From the NCBI GenBank assembly GCA_019279435.1, contig JAAALK010000082.1, positions 10,611,594 through 10,675,593 on the forward strand: DNA of 64,000 nucleotides, in the 5' to 3' direction. A program made the position numbers and the translations under genes. Origin of the DNA: Zizania palustris. Its lineage: Eukaryota; Streptophyta; Magnoliopsida; Poales; Poaceae. The notes beneath the pieces were generated by a model. The model saw only the letters and a program-made list of their open reading frames with translations, ran no database searches and was not told the origin of the DNA. This document shows positions 10,938-22,299 of this stretch, piece after piece. Numbering within the stretch: the stretch's first letter is position 1; each line of letters begins with the position of its first letter.

Positions 10938-12853
10938 TGTAGGACCGAAAGTAGCGACCAGAGGGGGGTGAATGGGCGCCTTAAAAAATTATTGCGAATC
11001 AATGGCCTTCTCCCAACACCCAGCGCACCTCTAAAATATTCCAGTGGAAATCAACTGATCTAAACTTAAGAAAATATTCTAGCCTAAAAACAACCGGTGT
11101 CCTAGACAAAAAGATTCCACAAAGTGTTCAAAGGCAGATTAACAGATCATTCAAGACATGAGTATTTAAGCTTCATGAAAGTAAATCATCAAAGGCATTT
11201 AATTTAAGTGCACGTTCGAAGTCTCCAGTTCGATACTTGTCGAAGCCCGTTCGAAGTCCTCATGCGAAGTCTGGAATCATGGACGTTGAAGCCTGTCCGA
11301 AGCTTGATCGAAGCCTGCTGTCCTGGATGAAGTGGCTTCGCAATGAGTTTAGAAGCAGATTTCGATCCCGTGCACAAACCACCAAAGGGTGTGCTGCGCT
11401 GTGGGACCCACGCTCGAATAGCTTCTGACGCAGGAGGTTCCTTCGCAACGTCCTGATCGAAGCCCTCGCAAGGCAACGAAGCCTTTCTGCTGAGCGAAGT
11501 GTCATCGAGAACGTCGTGAAGATGACCCCATAGACTCCGCTAGCGAAGCCTGTGGCTGCTGCGAAGTATATTGTTGCCTCGAAAAATGTGCACTGAAACA
11601 ACTCGAATAGAAAAAGCTCTGCACAATTTTCGCAGAGCTGCTCGACTTGGGATGTCTTACACGCAAACAGCTAAACTCGAAAAGCAGTGCCAAAATCACA
11701 GACCTAGACACTAGGCTGTCAACTATCTAAAACAGCTATGTTGCTGCTATGCTGAAATGCTGCTGGCTAGCTGATCTATCCGCCAAAGGAAGCCTATGGC
11801 AAGAGGGAAAAAACTACGCCTAGAGAAACAACCGAGAAACACCAGAGAAGATAAGAAATACAGCCTATCGCCTAGCTTGCAGGCTAGCCTGCAGCCAATC
11901 AATGCTAGCAACCGAATAAAATAAGCAATAGGAGAACAACCACTCGGTGAGAAAACTGCGCAAGCAGGAGAAATTGTAGTGACTTCGAGAATAAAAAAAT
12001 TTCCGCGGCAAACTCAGATCAGAAGAACAAACATGTAACGAACAACAAGGTGACTGAAAAAATAAATCCACAACGTGACATTTGATGTCTGAGACAGGAA
12101 GAATAAAACCTGATGTATTCATGAAGATCAGAAGGCCTACGATAGCGGCGGTGCTCACACGAAGATGAACAGGGAAAAAACCAAAAGTGACCCAAGCTTT
12201 TGTGGGAATAAACTTGATCTCAGAATGGGCAACCCTAACCCTAGAGATTGGGGCCCTATTTATAGGCAGCCCAATAGCCTAGGAAAAATACCAAAAGACC
12301 CTTAGGGTTTTTACAGATGCTAAAATAAAATGGAAAAGACCAAAATGCCCTTAGGATATTTTTACCGACTCGACTGACAGACTGTGGGCCTAAAGGCAAA
12401 ATAGTAAACTCCTAAATACATATGACTTATCCTGAAGCAGAGCTTTCGTAGCAGCTACGGCTTTGCCTCAAAAACAGTCAGATCCGAGATCAGCGGTCAG
12501 TTTTGCGCCGAAACTGACAAAGCGTCCACCGTCTTCGCACTAGGTACCCGGATTGGGCCAGACCGATTCCGCAGCTCCCTCAGCCTGGCAATCGCTCATC
12601 GCCCGTGTACCTGAGTCAATCCTAGTCAACAGCCCAGTGGATCCTCTACTGCTCCTAGCCCATGTACCTGGATTGGGCCAGCCCGAGTTCGCGGCCCCTT
12701 TGCCCGACAGGCGCTCGCTGCCCGTGTACCTAAGTCACATGCGGCCCAGACACAGCAAGTCTTCTCTCCTCTTCGTGTCCTCTTTGACTTCCATTGACAA
12801 TCACTCATCACATCTAGAGCCATGAGTCCCATGCTCTTCAACATGGCTCCTCA
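10938..12853 (-). mobile_element. 5' LTR of Sirevirus A
   Basis: This 1.9-kb LTR on the minus strand runs from TGAGGAGCC (12853) to GGTCCTACA (10938). U3 (12853 to about 12280) carries the palindrome with arms GTCAGTTT/AAACTGAC (12496-12518) and two copies of a GGCCCAATCCGGGTAC-type box. A TATA box (CTATAAATAG-like) lies at about 12257-12267, and the telomere-like motif CCCTAACCCTA at 12231-12243 is where transcription should start. The R/U5 part (11213-11510) is packed with TTCGAAG/CGAAGC motifs, as in E's LTRs. The partner 3' LTR is missing. Confidence 0.85.
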
Positions 12854-13496
12854 ACATGATGTCTAGGGTTCCGGCTGCAGATTTGGCCAAGACGTCTGCT
12901 TGCAAGTTCTCGGCTCGTGGGATGCTCTGGATAGAAATCCCTTTACATGTTGCTTCGGTCTTGCGGATTTCTTCCAAATATTTGGCAAGGTGTGGATGTT
13001 GAACTTGAAAGCTTTTATCAACATATCATGCGACAATATGATAGTCTGTTTTTATGAAAACTCTTGCGGGGTGAAGTGCGCGGGCTTTGCGAAGCCCAAG
13101 TAGGATCCCTTCGTACTCCGCAATATTATTGGTGGACTTAAAGTTGAGCCTTGCGGAGTACATTTCTTTTTGCCTTGAAGGCGAGATTATGATTGCTCCG
13201 GCGCCTGCTCCAGATGCTTGAAAAGCCCCGTCAGAGTATATGGTCCATACACCTTCATTTGATTCCTCCAGAGCCCATACTGTAGACAGAGTCCACTCCG
13301 CTACGAAATCAGTCATCACCTGTGATTTGATGGTTGTTCTTGCTACGAAAGAAATACCAAAAGGGGCTAGCTTGACAGGCCATTTCCCAATTCTCCACGT
13401 GGAATATTTGCTTCGAAGCATATCTCCAAGGGGGTAAGAAGTTGGAACAATTACATTATGTGCCAAAAAATAATGTCGCAACTTCCTTGAAGCCAT
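12854..13496 (-). pseudogene. Tat-type Gypsy RNase H of element D, left-truncated by A
   Basis: On the minus strand this is the RNase H domain of D, with IYSDGAFQASGAGAG near 13255-13210 and a second conserved segment with FIKTDYHIVA near 13055-13026. It degrades RNA in the RNA-DNA hybrid. The frame is open from 13496 to 13026, then continues in another frame to 12854, where Sirevirus A interrupts it. Integrase and the 3' LTR of D should lie to the left, beyond A, and are not in the window. Confidence 0.75.
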
Positions 13497-13501
13497 TACT
13501 A

Positions 13502-14695
13502 GGGCATAAGTAAATTCTTGAGCTCAGAGTACCGAGTTTTGGCTCCGGATAAAGCTTCTGATATGAAGTATATCAGATTCTACACCAGCTTTCCATTGAA
13601 ATTCACTTCTCGAACAAGTACTGCACTGACAACGGAGTGTGTGGCTGCAAGATAAAGAAGGAGAGTTCCATCTGCGAGGGGCACAGTAAGCGTTGCGAGA
13701 TTGCCGAGATCGTCCTTAATTTCCTCAAAGCTCTTCTGGCATTCCAATGTCCATTCAAAATCTTTAGACCCCTTCAAAGCTTTGAATATTGGGAGGCTTC
13801 GCTCTACGGACCTTGCCAAAAATCTACTAAGGGCTACGATGCGTCCTGCGAGCTTCTGGATTTGCTTCAAATTTTCTAGCGGAGCCATCCTTTGCAATGC
13901 ACTTATTTGCATTGTGCTATCTTTGATTCCTCTACTCGAAACTAAATACCCTAACAATTTTCTTGCTTTAGCCCCAAAGATACACTTCTCGGGGTTGAGG
14001 CCAACTCTACAAGCTCGGAGGCTCTCAAAAGTTTCTACTAAGTATAGACTATGTTGGCGCTTCAAAGCACTCTTTCTTACAATGTCATCTATATATGCCT
14101 CAACATTGCGGCCTATCTAGTGACCTAGAGCCTTAACAATTAATCTTGAAAAAGTTGTCCCTGCATTCCTCAAGCTGAAGGGCATTCTGACATAACAAAA
14201 GACTCTCGAAGGAGTTATGAAACTTGTCTTGTCTTTGTCTTCGCGTTTTAACCATATTTGATGATATCTAGAGTACACGTCAAGGATGCTTAGAATCTCA
14301 GAGCCAGCTGTAGAGTCGACGAGCTGATCAGTGCAGGGCATGAGGTAGGTGTCACGTGGGCATGCTTTATTCAGAGATGTGAAGTCAATGCACATGCGCC
14401 ACTTGCCAGAGGCCTTTTTATTCATAAAGACGGGGTTAGCTAACCACTTCGTATGGGCCACCTCCCTAATGATCCCGACTTTTAATAACTTTTCAACCTC
14501 CGCTTTGGCGAGATTTGCTATTTCTGTTGACAACTTGCGGAGCCTCTGATGAACAGGTCGAGCCCTTGGGTTGATAAGCAGGCTATGCTCAATAATGCTT
14601 CGGTCGACTCTAGGAATATTTTCATCTGACCTGACAAAGACATCTAGATTGTCTTTAACCACTTCTTCCAGTAAAGTGGCAATTTTTGGATGCAA
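13502..14695 (-). pseudogene. Tat-type Gypsy reverse transcriptase of element D
   Basis: The minus-strand frame 14695-14117 holds the RT N-terminal half, including KASGKWRMCIDF and LNKACPRD, the latter being a Tat-lineage feature. The catalytic YIDD box is encoded at 14095-14084, just after a stop and frame break near 14117. The second frame (14065-13580) carries the thumb/connection region with GYLVSSRGI-like sequence. The domain order and signatures place D in the Tat branch of Gypsy elements. It is inactive in this form. Confidence 0.85.
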
Positions 14696-14707
14696 TTACT
14701 TGCCAAA

Positions 14708-15495
14708 CTAGATGGGACAGTCCTTGTCGTCCTTGATGATGATCTTCATTACAACATAGCCTTTAGGGCTCGGCTTGAAGGAGGAGATCTTCGAAGGGTC
14801 TCTCGACACTGAAGCATCCTTCGAATGGTTTTGCACATTATTTACCTGCCTGGAATCAAGAGGTGGGCCATGGCCTACTCCGCCCTTCGCGACGATGCTT
14901 GGTTGTCGAGGACCACAAGTACTCCTCCTTGCGTGAGCATTTTCAGGCATAACTAATTATGATGTTCTACAACTCTAAACTGGTTCAGCATTCCCCTTCC
15001 GAAGATAACATTATAAGCATAAGGGGCATCGACGATGTCAATTATAACTTCCTTCGATCTAGCCAGGTGCCCCTCTCCAAAGGTGACCTCGAGGCCAATT
15101 TGGCTGAGGGCATCGAGTGGAGGGCCTGCGAAACCTTGTAGCAGACGAGCCGCTAGAAGTAAATGCTTCCGCGGGATGCATAATTTATAAAAGGCTTGAA
15201 TGAAGATGATTTCCGCGGAGCTTCCACCATCAACCAACACTCGCCGGACCTCCGTTCCTGCAATGTCAGTTGTCATAACAAGAGGGACCACATGGGGGAA
15301 TTTAATTCCAGTTGCATCAACTACAAAGAAGGATATGGGCACATGAGACCACTCGAGCATCTCAGCTGCTGACGAGGAGGTCCCAATGTGCCATACTTCG
15401 TGTACATATTCCCTCCGCTGACGCTTTGACATGCCGCTCAAGGTCCCTCCTCCGGAGATGGGTGAGAAACCATGTTGAAGAATATGGTTTTGATA
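14708..15495 (-). pseudogene. Gag C-terminus and aspartic protease of Tat element D
   Basis: The minus-strand frame from about 15495 to 14953 begins with the end of gag (SKRQRREYVHEV region) and runs into a retropepsin-like protease with VLVDGGSSAEIIF around 15250-15200. A second frame (14950-14708) links to RT. At 15495/15496 the D sequence is cut by the Sirevirus LTR H. The matching gag continues at 62044-63525, so these pieces were contiguous before insertion of H and C. Confidence 0.75.
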
Positions 15496-17160
15496 CTCCA
15501 GATGTGATGAGTGATTGTCAACGGAAGTCAAAGGAAGAGAAATAAAGACCTGCCGAGTCTGAGGCACGTGTGACTCAGGTACATGGGCAGCGAGCGATGG
15601 CTGGGCAGAGGAGCCACGGAGTCGGGCTGCCCGAATACGGGTACATGGGCTAGGAGCGGCAGATGATCCACTGGTCTGTTGACTAGGTTTGACTCAGGTA
15701 TACGGGCGGCGAGCGATTGCCGGGCTGAGGAAGCTGTGGGGTCGGGTCGGCCCAATCCAGGTACCTAATGCGAAGATGGTGGACGCTTTGTCAGTTTCGG
15801 CGCAAAACTGACAACCTATGATTATTTTGTTTTTAGGATATTAAAATTTAGTTTTAAGTCTAGATTATTTTATTTGTGTTAGTAGATTTTTCTAAGAATA
15901 TTTTAGTAATTTTCGGAATTTATTTTAGGTTCAGTGTTAATTTACCCTAGGGGTAAATTAGTCTTTTCATGTATTAGGAGTCGCCTATAAATAGGCCCAT
16001 GTCCCCCCTGGGATAGATGACTATTTTTCCTTCAGATCAATCTACAGTCCAACTTTTCGGTTTTTTCGTCTTCCTCCCAAAATATTTTGCCGGATTTGTC
16101 TTTGAAACAGAGTCTACGGCACCTGGCGAAACGGCTTCAACGACGATTTGTCTCATCGTGTCGCGTCACAGCATCTCGGCGGGCCCCACGGTACTCGCAC
16201 GCAGCAGCTCGGCACTATCAAGCAGTGTAGTGCACGGCGATTCAACAGCGAAATTGCAGTTTTTCCTCTCTGACGCAAGGGGCGACATCAGCGCGTCAGC
16301 GCAGCAGTGTTCATGCGGGCAAACGGTGTGCAAAGCTACGCTAGCATCATGTAGCACAGGCTAGTTTCTCTAGCGGTTTTTTATTTGTTGATGCACATCC
16401 GCATTTGCACACGGCTACCAAGACGAGAAGCAGCAGCACTTGTTTATCCAGCAGGCAAGCGATCTTTACGTTGCTGCGTTTTATCCGTGGCAGAAAGGCA
16501 GGTGCAGTCAGCATCGCGGCAGGCAGTCCAATCATCAGCAGAGCGGCGCAAAAAAATTTCCCAGCGATTGATTTAGCAGATGTAGGTTAGTTAGTTTAAT
16601 CTACTATTTTTAGTTGTTTAAATTAAATCAATATTGATCTATTTTTTAATTAGCAGTAAATTTGTTTTAGTATTTTCGTAGCTAAATTTTATCTGTTAGA
16701 TATTATTATTTAATCTACTTATTAGTTATCTTGTATTATTTATTTAAATATATCTGTTTAATTTGCTCATATAAAAAGAAAAGAAAATTTTATTAGTCGC
16801 AGTTGTATTTTTATTCTAGTTTTTACCTGAAATATTTTAGGTTTGTTTCTGCATTAATTTTTGAATGATCCAAGTTTTATTCATTTGATTAGTATTTTAT
16901 TTCTAGACATAAATATAAATATTTTGTTATATATCTAGTTGTATTTATTTACTGCAGTATTTTTATTAAATTTATCTTTAATATCATTTTAATTAGCCCA
17001 CCGATCATTTTTAGGCCATACAACATTAGTTTCTGTAATTTTCTTTGCTAATATTATTTGTCTGGTTAAGTTTGTTTGGGTGTTGGGATTAGGTCATAGT
17101 TTAGCATTAAATTTTTAGGCACCCATTCACCCCCCTCTGGTCACTACTTTCGGTCCTACA
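15496..17160 (+). mobile_element. Lone Sirevirus LTR H, 5' end truncated
   Basis: On the plus strand it lacks about the first 37 bases of a Sirevirus LTR (starts at CTCCAGATGTGATGAG) and ends CGGTCCTACA at 17160. It has the two GGCCCAATCC-type boxes, the palindrome with arms GTCAGTTT/AAACTGAC (15790-15812) and a TATA box near 15985. The following ten bases (17161-17170) are not a primer site, so this is not the 5' LTR of an element running right. It sits in D's gag next to element C. A very AT-rich R/U5 (16590-17100) separates it from the LTR types of A, E and C. No target duplication is identifiable because of the truncation. Confidence 0.75.
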
Positions 17161-17213
17161 ATGGGCAGGATGTAGGATCAGGAGTAGCGACCAGAGGGGG
17201 TGAATGGTCACCT
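17118..17213. repeat. Tail-to-tail LTR inverted repeat (short-loop hairpin)
   Basis: The last about 43 bases of LTR H (ending 17160) and the first about 43 bases of C's 3' LTR (starting 17171) are near reverse complements, separated only by ATGGGCAGGA. Both arms carry the GTGAACGGGTGCC-like and TACTTTCGGTCC-type LTR end, with a few mismatches. RNA read through here could fold into a stem. Farther out, the U3 parts of the two LTRs are also inverted relative to each other. Confidence 0.65.
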
Positions 17214-18835
17214 TAAAAATTCTTCCGAATCAATGGCCTTCTCCCAACACCCAACGCACCTCAACAGACAATCAACAGAAGCAAAACAGATCACAGGTAA
17301 TAAAATAATCTAGCCTAAAAACGACCGGTGTCCTAATCAAAGAGACACCAACAAAGTGTTTAAAGGCAAATCAGGTTAACTCATAGGTCAAATAACAGTT
17401 CCACAAATGATTTACCAAATGCACAGATATTCCATCAAGAACATCCAAAACATCCACAGAACACAAGTAGACCACAAGTGAGAGACACCACAATTTTTAG
17501 AGAATTTAATCTTGACAAAATAACTGCAAGAAATAAACGTGCAATGGATTTAATTCATCTATTGCAGAATATTCAGAACAACAATGAAACAGTGCATGAA
17601 AAACAAGACAGGAAATCAATTACTGTTCATAGTAGTCTCCTTATGTGCAATCGGCCGAACACATGGCCTGTGTCCGGTCGACGTGGCCTGCACCGCCAAG
17701 CTTTCTTTGCAAACGCCGCCCCCTCGCACTGGAAAAGCAGTGGTCACAGCTGCCGCATGCACTGCCAAGCACCTCAAGAACTCCGCCGTGCGCTCCCTAG
17801 CGTTGCGCCAAGTGCCGCCTGCTACGCGCGCTTCTCCACGCTGCCTTGGCAGCTGAGCTGCTGCTGCGCCTCAAGCCCTCCGCCTATGAAGCCATGCGCT
17901 ACTGCACGGGATTTCACGCCGGCCTGAAGATGAGCCTGCGCTGCGTGCCGGTTGATGATGCAATCTGCAGCTCCCAGCGTTCCAAGTGATGTGACATCAC
18001 ATCCCGCTCAGCTGCGTGCCGCACGACTTGATGCACGCGGGGACCTCATGCGCCACGCCTTGGAAATGTCTGTGCCGCAGACTCGAAACGGCGACGGGGA
18101 AAATCCAAAGAAAACGATGGAGGAAATCTGTTCTACAGGACGAAGCATCGCTCGGTGGAAAAATGGCGGCTGTGAAACAATAAGATGAACTCAGATTTTT
18201 TCATTAAAGTGAGTTAACCCTAACCCTAGGTATTGGGGCCTTTTTATAGGCAGCCCGATAAATGGGAAAAGACAGATTTACCCCTAGGGTTTAAACAGAC
18301 GCTGAAATAAAAATGGAAAAGATCGAAATGCCCTTAGGATTTTTACAGACTCGACTAACACAGACTATGGGCCTAAAAGGCAAAATAGTAAAATCCTAAA
18401 TAAAGATAACTTGTCCTGATGCGGAGCTTTCATAGCAGCTACGACTTCGCTTCAGAACGGTCGGATCCAAGATCAGTGGTCATCGGTTTTGCGCCGAAAC
18501 AGACAAAGCGTCCACCGACTTCGCATCGAGTACCCGGATTGGGCCAGTCCGATTCCGTGGCTCCCTCAGCCCAGCAATCGCTCGCCGCCCAGGTACCTGA
18601 GTCAATCCCGGTCAACAGACTAGTGGATCTCCTACCGCTCCTAGCCCATGTACTCGGATTGGGTCGGCCCGACTCCGCGGCCCCTCTGCTCGGTAGTCGC
18701 TCGCCGAACATGTACCTAAGTCACACGCGGCCCAGACACGACAGGTCTCGTCTTCTCTTCTCTCTTTGTCGTCCGTTGACAATCACTCATCACTTCTGGA
18801 GCCATGAGGCCCATGATCTTCATCATGGCTCCTCA
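17171..18835 (-). mobile_element. 3' LTR of Sirevirus C
   Basis: On the minus strand the LTR runs from TGAGGAGCC (18835) to GATCCTACA (17171). U3 contains the two GGCCCAATCC-type boxes (about 18530-18720) and a decayed form of the GTCAGTTT palindrome (18483-18504). A TATA-like box (CCTATAAAAAGG) lies at about 18240-18250 and CCCTAACCCTA at 18216-18228. R/U5 is GC-rich (about 17640-18130), with none of the TTCGAAG array seen in A and E. A short open frame (17478-17927) in the R/U5 is not convincing as a gene. Confidence 0.85.
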
Positions 18836-19930
18836 ATCTCCCCCTTGATGAGTGCATTGTCAACACCCTCTTCATCAACTCTTTGAAACCTACAAAACAA
18901 GTGGAAACACAAAAACAAAACACAAGAATACAAAAAGAAGAAAATAAAAGAAAAAATTTAACCCTAATGACCAAAAGCCGAACAAAAGCCAGAAAATGGT
19001 CATTGTGGTTAATCAAAAATAAAAAACTCGAACGAGTGCAATCTCAGAACCATCAACAAGGATATCCAGAAAAGTAAAGGAAAAAGAGACTAAAAAATCC
19101 CCTTGAAATAAATCCTAGAGAAAGCCAAAACTCCCCCTAAACTCTTCTTAAAGATCAAGTCACCCAAAATTTCTCCCCCTTATTGACAATTGGACTCATC
19201 AAGTGAGACTAAATGCACTCAAAAGAGACACAGACTCAAACTCCCCCTGAAATGCAACTCCCCCTCAAAATATGCAATGAATGCAACTAGGGTGCAAGTG
19301 CAGTATAAAAAGCATGCTTCTCAGATATGATTGACTACAGTTATACCATCTAGGAAGCATAGCAAAAGAAATACTATCTATGACACATGGCATGATCAGT
19401 GCAACAGATGATATCCAAAGAAAGTTATTAGCACGCATTTTTCAATTTTAGCAAATAAAAACATCACCACATTTTCTAGTCGACAAGCAAGGTAAAACAT
19501 GAGATGCAAAAGCTAGCTGATATCTACCAAGATAAGCATTGTCCATAACAAAGAGCTTTAGCAAACTTGTTATCTTTTAAGTTTTAGGCTTTTTCTTTTC
19601 CTTTTTCATTTTTTGTCATGGGTTATTTGCATGTCAACCTTATGCTAACAAACCAAGTCAAGCCTAGGCCAAACTAGACCATCAGAAGCTTAAGACATTG
19701 GTCTTAGCATACATTACACTGTCCTAGTTCATACCAAAGTACTATGGTAAGTAGTCCAGAACAATGCAATGCGACAAAGCAAACCCATCTGGATCTTTTC
19801 AATTAATCATAAAAGGCATGGATTTTTCATTTTTCTGATTTTTTATCATTTTTATTACACATTTTCCATGTTAAATCATATAGATATCCAAGTTGCATTT
19901 CTGCATCTAAGTAAGGAACTAGCTACCAGG
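18836..19930 (-). other. 3' non-coding region of C with polypurine-tract cluster
   Basis: Immediately beside the LTR is ATCTCCCCCTTGATGAG (18836), and further C-rich boxes lie at about 19098, 19130, 19172, 19241 and 19258. On the minus strand these are AGGGGGAG-type polypurine tracts, the Sirevirus pattern also seen in A and E. The rest is non-coding and aligns with 50062-51000 of E. Tat element G is inserted at 19930/19931; the sequence resumes at 27830. Confidence 0.75.
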
Positions 19931-20290
19931 TGTTGGCGTAAAAGATTGCGCTAACAGGTTCTCTAAGATTAAGAACTAACAAACAATGAGTTTGTGAAGT
20001 GAACTATCTCGAGCCTCCGAATAGGATAATAGCTCGAAGTAGTTTGAAGTTGTGTATTAAATATCTGAGTATTCGATGCCTATTACAGGGTGAGAAGGGG
20101 GGTATTTATAGGCAAAAACTCTAAGGAAAAGACCCTTTTACCCCTCAATTACAACTGACATAGTGGAAACTATTCGGTACCCCGAATAGGGCTAGGATAG
20201 TAAAATCTATCCGAAGAGGATAAATAAGGCATACGTCCTGTCAGTCTTGCTATTTCCCAATGTAGAGACGGAGCCCTTGGAAGTGTCTTC
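19931..20290 (-). mobile_element. 3' LTR (at least part) of Tat element G
   Basis: The first 360 bases contain the LTR end (TGTTGGCGTAAAAGATTGCG, cf. D's LTR at 63591) and a TATA-like box on the minus strand near 20102-20110. The stretch 20165-20285 matches the right-hand remnant (27569-27690). Beyond about 20290 the two copies differ, and I could not place the inner LTR boundary; no CCAACA is seen before the CACTA element. 20290-20542 therefore may be LTR or internal sequence. Confidence 0.65.
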
Positions 20291-20564
20291 GACGTCGAAG
20301 TATGTCTGATGGAAGCTTCAAATTGGAACTCTCGTGTGAACGCTTCGCAAGGAAATGAACCATTGCGGAGGCGAAGCATCATGAAGAGCCGTTAATTTTT
20401 AGCAGTTACCCTTCAAGTAGCCGTTAGGCTCCCAGAAAAAGTAACGGACAAAACTTTACCGTGTGTTCACACCTTTTTCACCTTCTGGTCCCACTTGTCA
20501 GTGATAGAAACTGAGCCTGCAATGTGAACGCATGTTCATAATCACTACAAGAAAACAGAAAGTT

Positions 20565-20815
20565 TTCGTCGGCTATTTTATCTTCCGTCGGCTTTTCGAA
20601 AAGCCGACGGAAGTTAAATAACTTCCGTCAGCCTAGAGGAGCCGACGGAAGTTAAGCTAACTTTCGTCGGCTTTTCACAGTGGCCGACGGAAGATAGAGG
20701 CATTTTTCCCCGCCTGGTATAAATCCCATAACTTCCGTCAGCCAGCATTAAAGCCGTTGAAAGTTAAAATTAACTTCCGTCGGCTTTAGATGTGGCCGAC
20801 GGAAGTTAAGTTTCT
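20565..20815. repeat. Left subterminal repeat array of the CACTA element
   Basis: At least six pairs or half-pairs of CTTCCGTCGGC and its reverse complement GCCGACGGAAG occur here, many forming short hairpins, for example around 20591-20621. A similar array occupies 22435-22660. In CACTA elements such arrays bind the transposase. Confidence 0.85.
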
Positions 20816-21061
20816 AGCAACACGCTTTTTTTTCCCAGCCCCCACCCTCTTTTTCCTAGCCCTAGGTTTTTTCCCTTCTCCTCTTTCCCGCCACCGCCTC
20901 CGCGCGACTACGCCCGCCGCCTCCGCCGCCTCCCCGGCCTCCCGCCGCCTCCCGCCGCCTCCTCCCGCCTCCCCGACCTCCCACCGCCTTCGCCCGCCTC
21001 CCGCCGCCTCACCGGCCTCCCCGGCCTCCCGCCGCCTCCCCGGCCTCCTGCCGCCTCCGCC

Positions 21062-21336
21062 CCGAGAAGTTCGCTGACACCTGGAACGGCTTCTCCACCG
21101 AGGCCTTCAGGTTCATCCTGCCCACCATCAAGCTCGCCACGCCGTCCGCCGTCATGGTCTGGTCAGTACTCCCTACTCTGTACTCAGTACTCACACATGC
21201 CAAGCACTTTCTTGCTCGAGTTACCTAGCTAGATGTAACTAACGTGCCATTTTTATTCTCTCTGCATGCGCGCAGCTTGGAGTACTGGGCGTTTGAGCTC
21301 CTCGTTCTCATCGCCGACTTGCTCCCGAATCCCACA
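21062..21336 (+). pseudogene. Captured MATE efflux transporter fragment (two partial exons)
   Basis: Exon 1 (21062-21161) encodes a stretch ending ATPSAVMVC across the splice. The intron 21162-21275 (GTCAGT...GCAG) is followed by exon 2 (21276-21336), which encodes LEYWAFELLVLIADLLPNPT and is followed by GTGAGC. The combined segment matches the conserved transmembrane region of plant MATE/DTX transporters (proton-coupled multidrug and metabolite efflux). Keeping the intron shows that genomic DNA, not cDNA, was captured. Only about 53 codons remain, so it is not a working transporter. The upstream proline-rich frame (from 20790) is not obviously part of it. Confidence 0.7.
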
Positions 21337-21517
21337 GTGAGCACTTCGCTGATCGCCATGTGGTTTCTGCTTCCATAACTCACTCAGCATGATATATTAT
21401 GTTGTCTGTATATACATTGTTTTAATGTAGTTGAGGTGAGAGCTTCAGCTTGAATACATTGACTGATTATTATGATAATAACAATGATGTCTTTTTTTGT
21501 CTTTTTGAATGCCACAG

Positions 21518-21769
21518 TATGGTTTAGCTGAGGATACCATGAGATCTGGGAGGCCAAATGTCTCTCCAAATGAGCTTTACAGTCAGTCTGCTATATATGT
21601 TGCAGCTGCCCATGCACTGAAGCCAAATTACTCAGTATCTGTTTTTGTCTATTGACTCTTTTCTCTAATACATGCATGAAGCTTTTCCATTAAAACTTCG
21701 TAGGTGATGTTTAATCTTTTTTGTCCAATGCAGGTTTATCGTAGCGCATTGCGATTAGTCCGCTCAATG
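21518..21769 (+). pseudogene. Captured exons of an unrecognised gene
   Basis: Exon 21518-21634 follows CAG and ends before GTATCT; exon 21734-21769 follows CAG and ends before GTAGGG. Joined, they stay open in one phase and encode a segment with SPNELYSQSAIYVAAAHALK and, across the splice, NYSVYRSALRLVRSM. The open frame and canonical splice sites suggest real exons of a second host gene picked up by the CACTA element. I do not recognise the family. A possible further exon lies after 21998 but its frame is not clear. Confidence 0.5.
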
Positions 21770-22286
21770 GTAGGGCCCTTGTTTTATTTCTTGACAAACT
21801 CTTGTATTTTTGTTTTTCTTTCTGTTGTTACCCAGTGTAGTTAAAAGTTGATGTGGCTGGGATATGTTTATTTCTTAATTTTTGTTATCTCAAAATTTAT
21901 TTAACTGTTTTTTGTTAAGCCGTTTTCATGAGAAATAAATATGCTAAGAGATTTAGGGCTTTGAACCTTGTTAAATTTTGTTCTCTTTGGGGCGTCAGGT
22001 ACGTCGTCGTTGCAGTACTGGGGCGCAATGCAAGATGAACCCCGCTGTTCGCCGGCGGCCGTTGACGCCATGCAGGAGAAGAAGGTTAGCTACGTCGCAT
22101 AGCTAACTGCTACTAGTACATAGAATTTTTTTTTGGAATTTTGAAGCCTCGGTTCACAAATAAATGTTTTAGCGTACGTCAACACAGGGAAACGATGGCA
22201 GACAAGAAGGCAGGTGTGTTTAGGTAAGTGCGTTTCGTGTTGTTCGCATTTGCGAGCAGAGCAGCCCGATGTGGTGCTGAATCAAC

Positions 22287-22299
22287 CCCCCCCCCCCCC
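22287..22299. repeat. Poly-C run
   Basis: A run of twelve to thirteen C residues inside the CACTA element. It is a simple repeat prone to sequencing length error. Confidence 0.8.

Larger units (their letters stand above)
341..12853 (-). mobile_element. Sirevirus-type Copia retrotransposon A, 3' LTR missing
   Basis: On the minus strand the order is 5' LTR (12853-10938), primer site (10935-10923), gag (10872 to about 8130), pol (about 8125-1784, interrupted by a solo LTR at 2160-5477) and a non-coding tail with polypurine tracts (1783-341). The expected 3' LTR to the left is absent. Gag type, LTR end (GGTCCTACA), Met-tRNA primer site and repeated polypurine tracts match the Sirevirus lineage. 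The right flank (ACATG at 12854) continues with the RNase H region of Tat element D, so A inserted into D. Coding regions carry many frameshifts and stops, so A is defective. Confidence 0.85.

Noticed and set aside
15496..17160. LTR H as the 5' LTR of a plus-strand element
   Set aside because: The bases after its end are not a primer binding site and C's LTR follows at once, so no internal region exists on that side.
21062..21336. A functional MATE transporter gene
   Set aside because: Only about 53 codons of a roughly 500-residue family remain, enclosed in a CACTA element.
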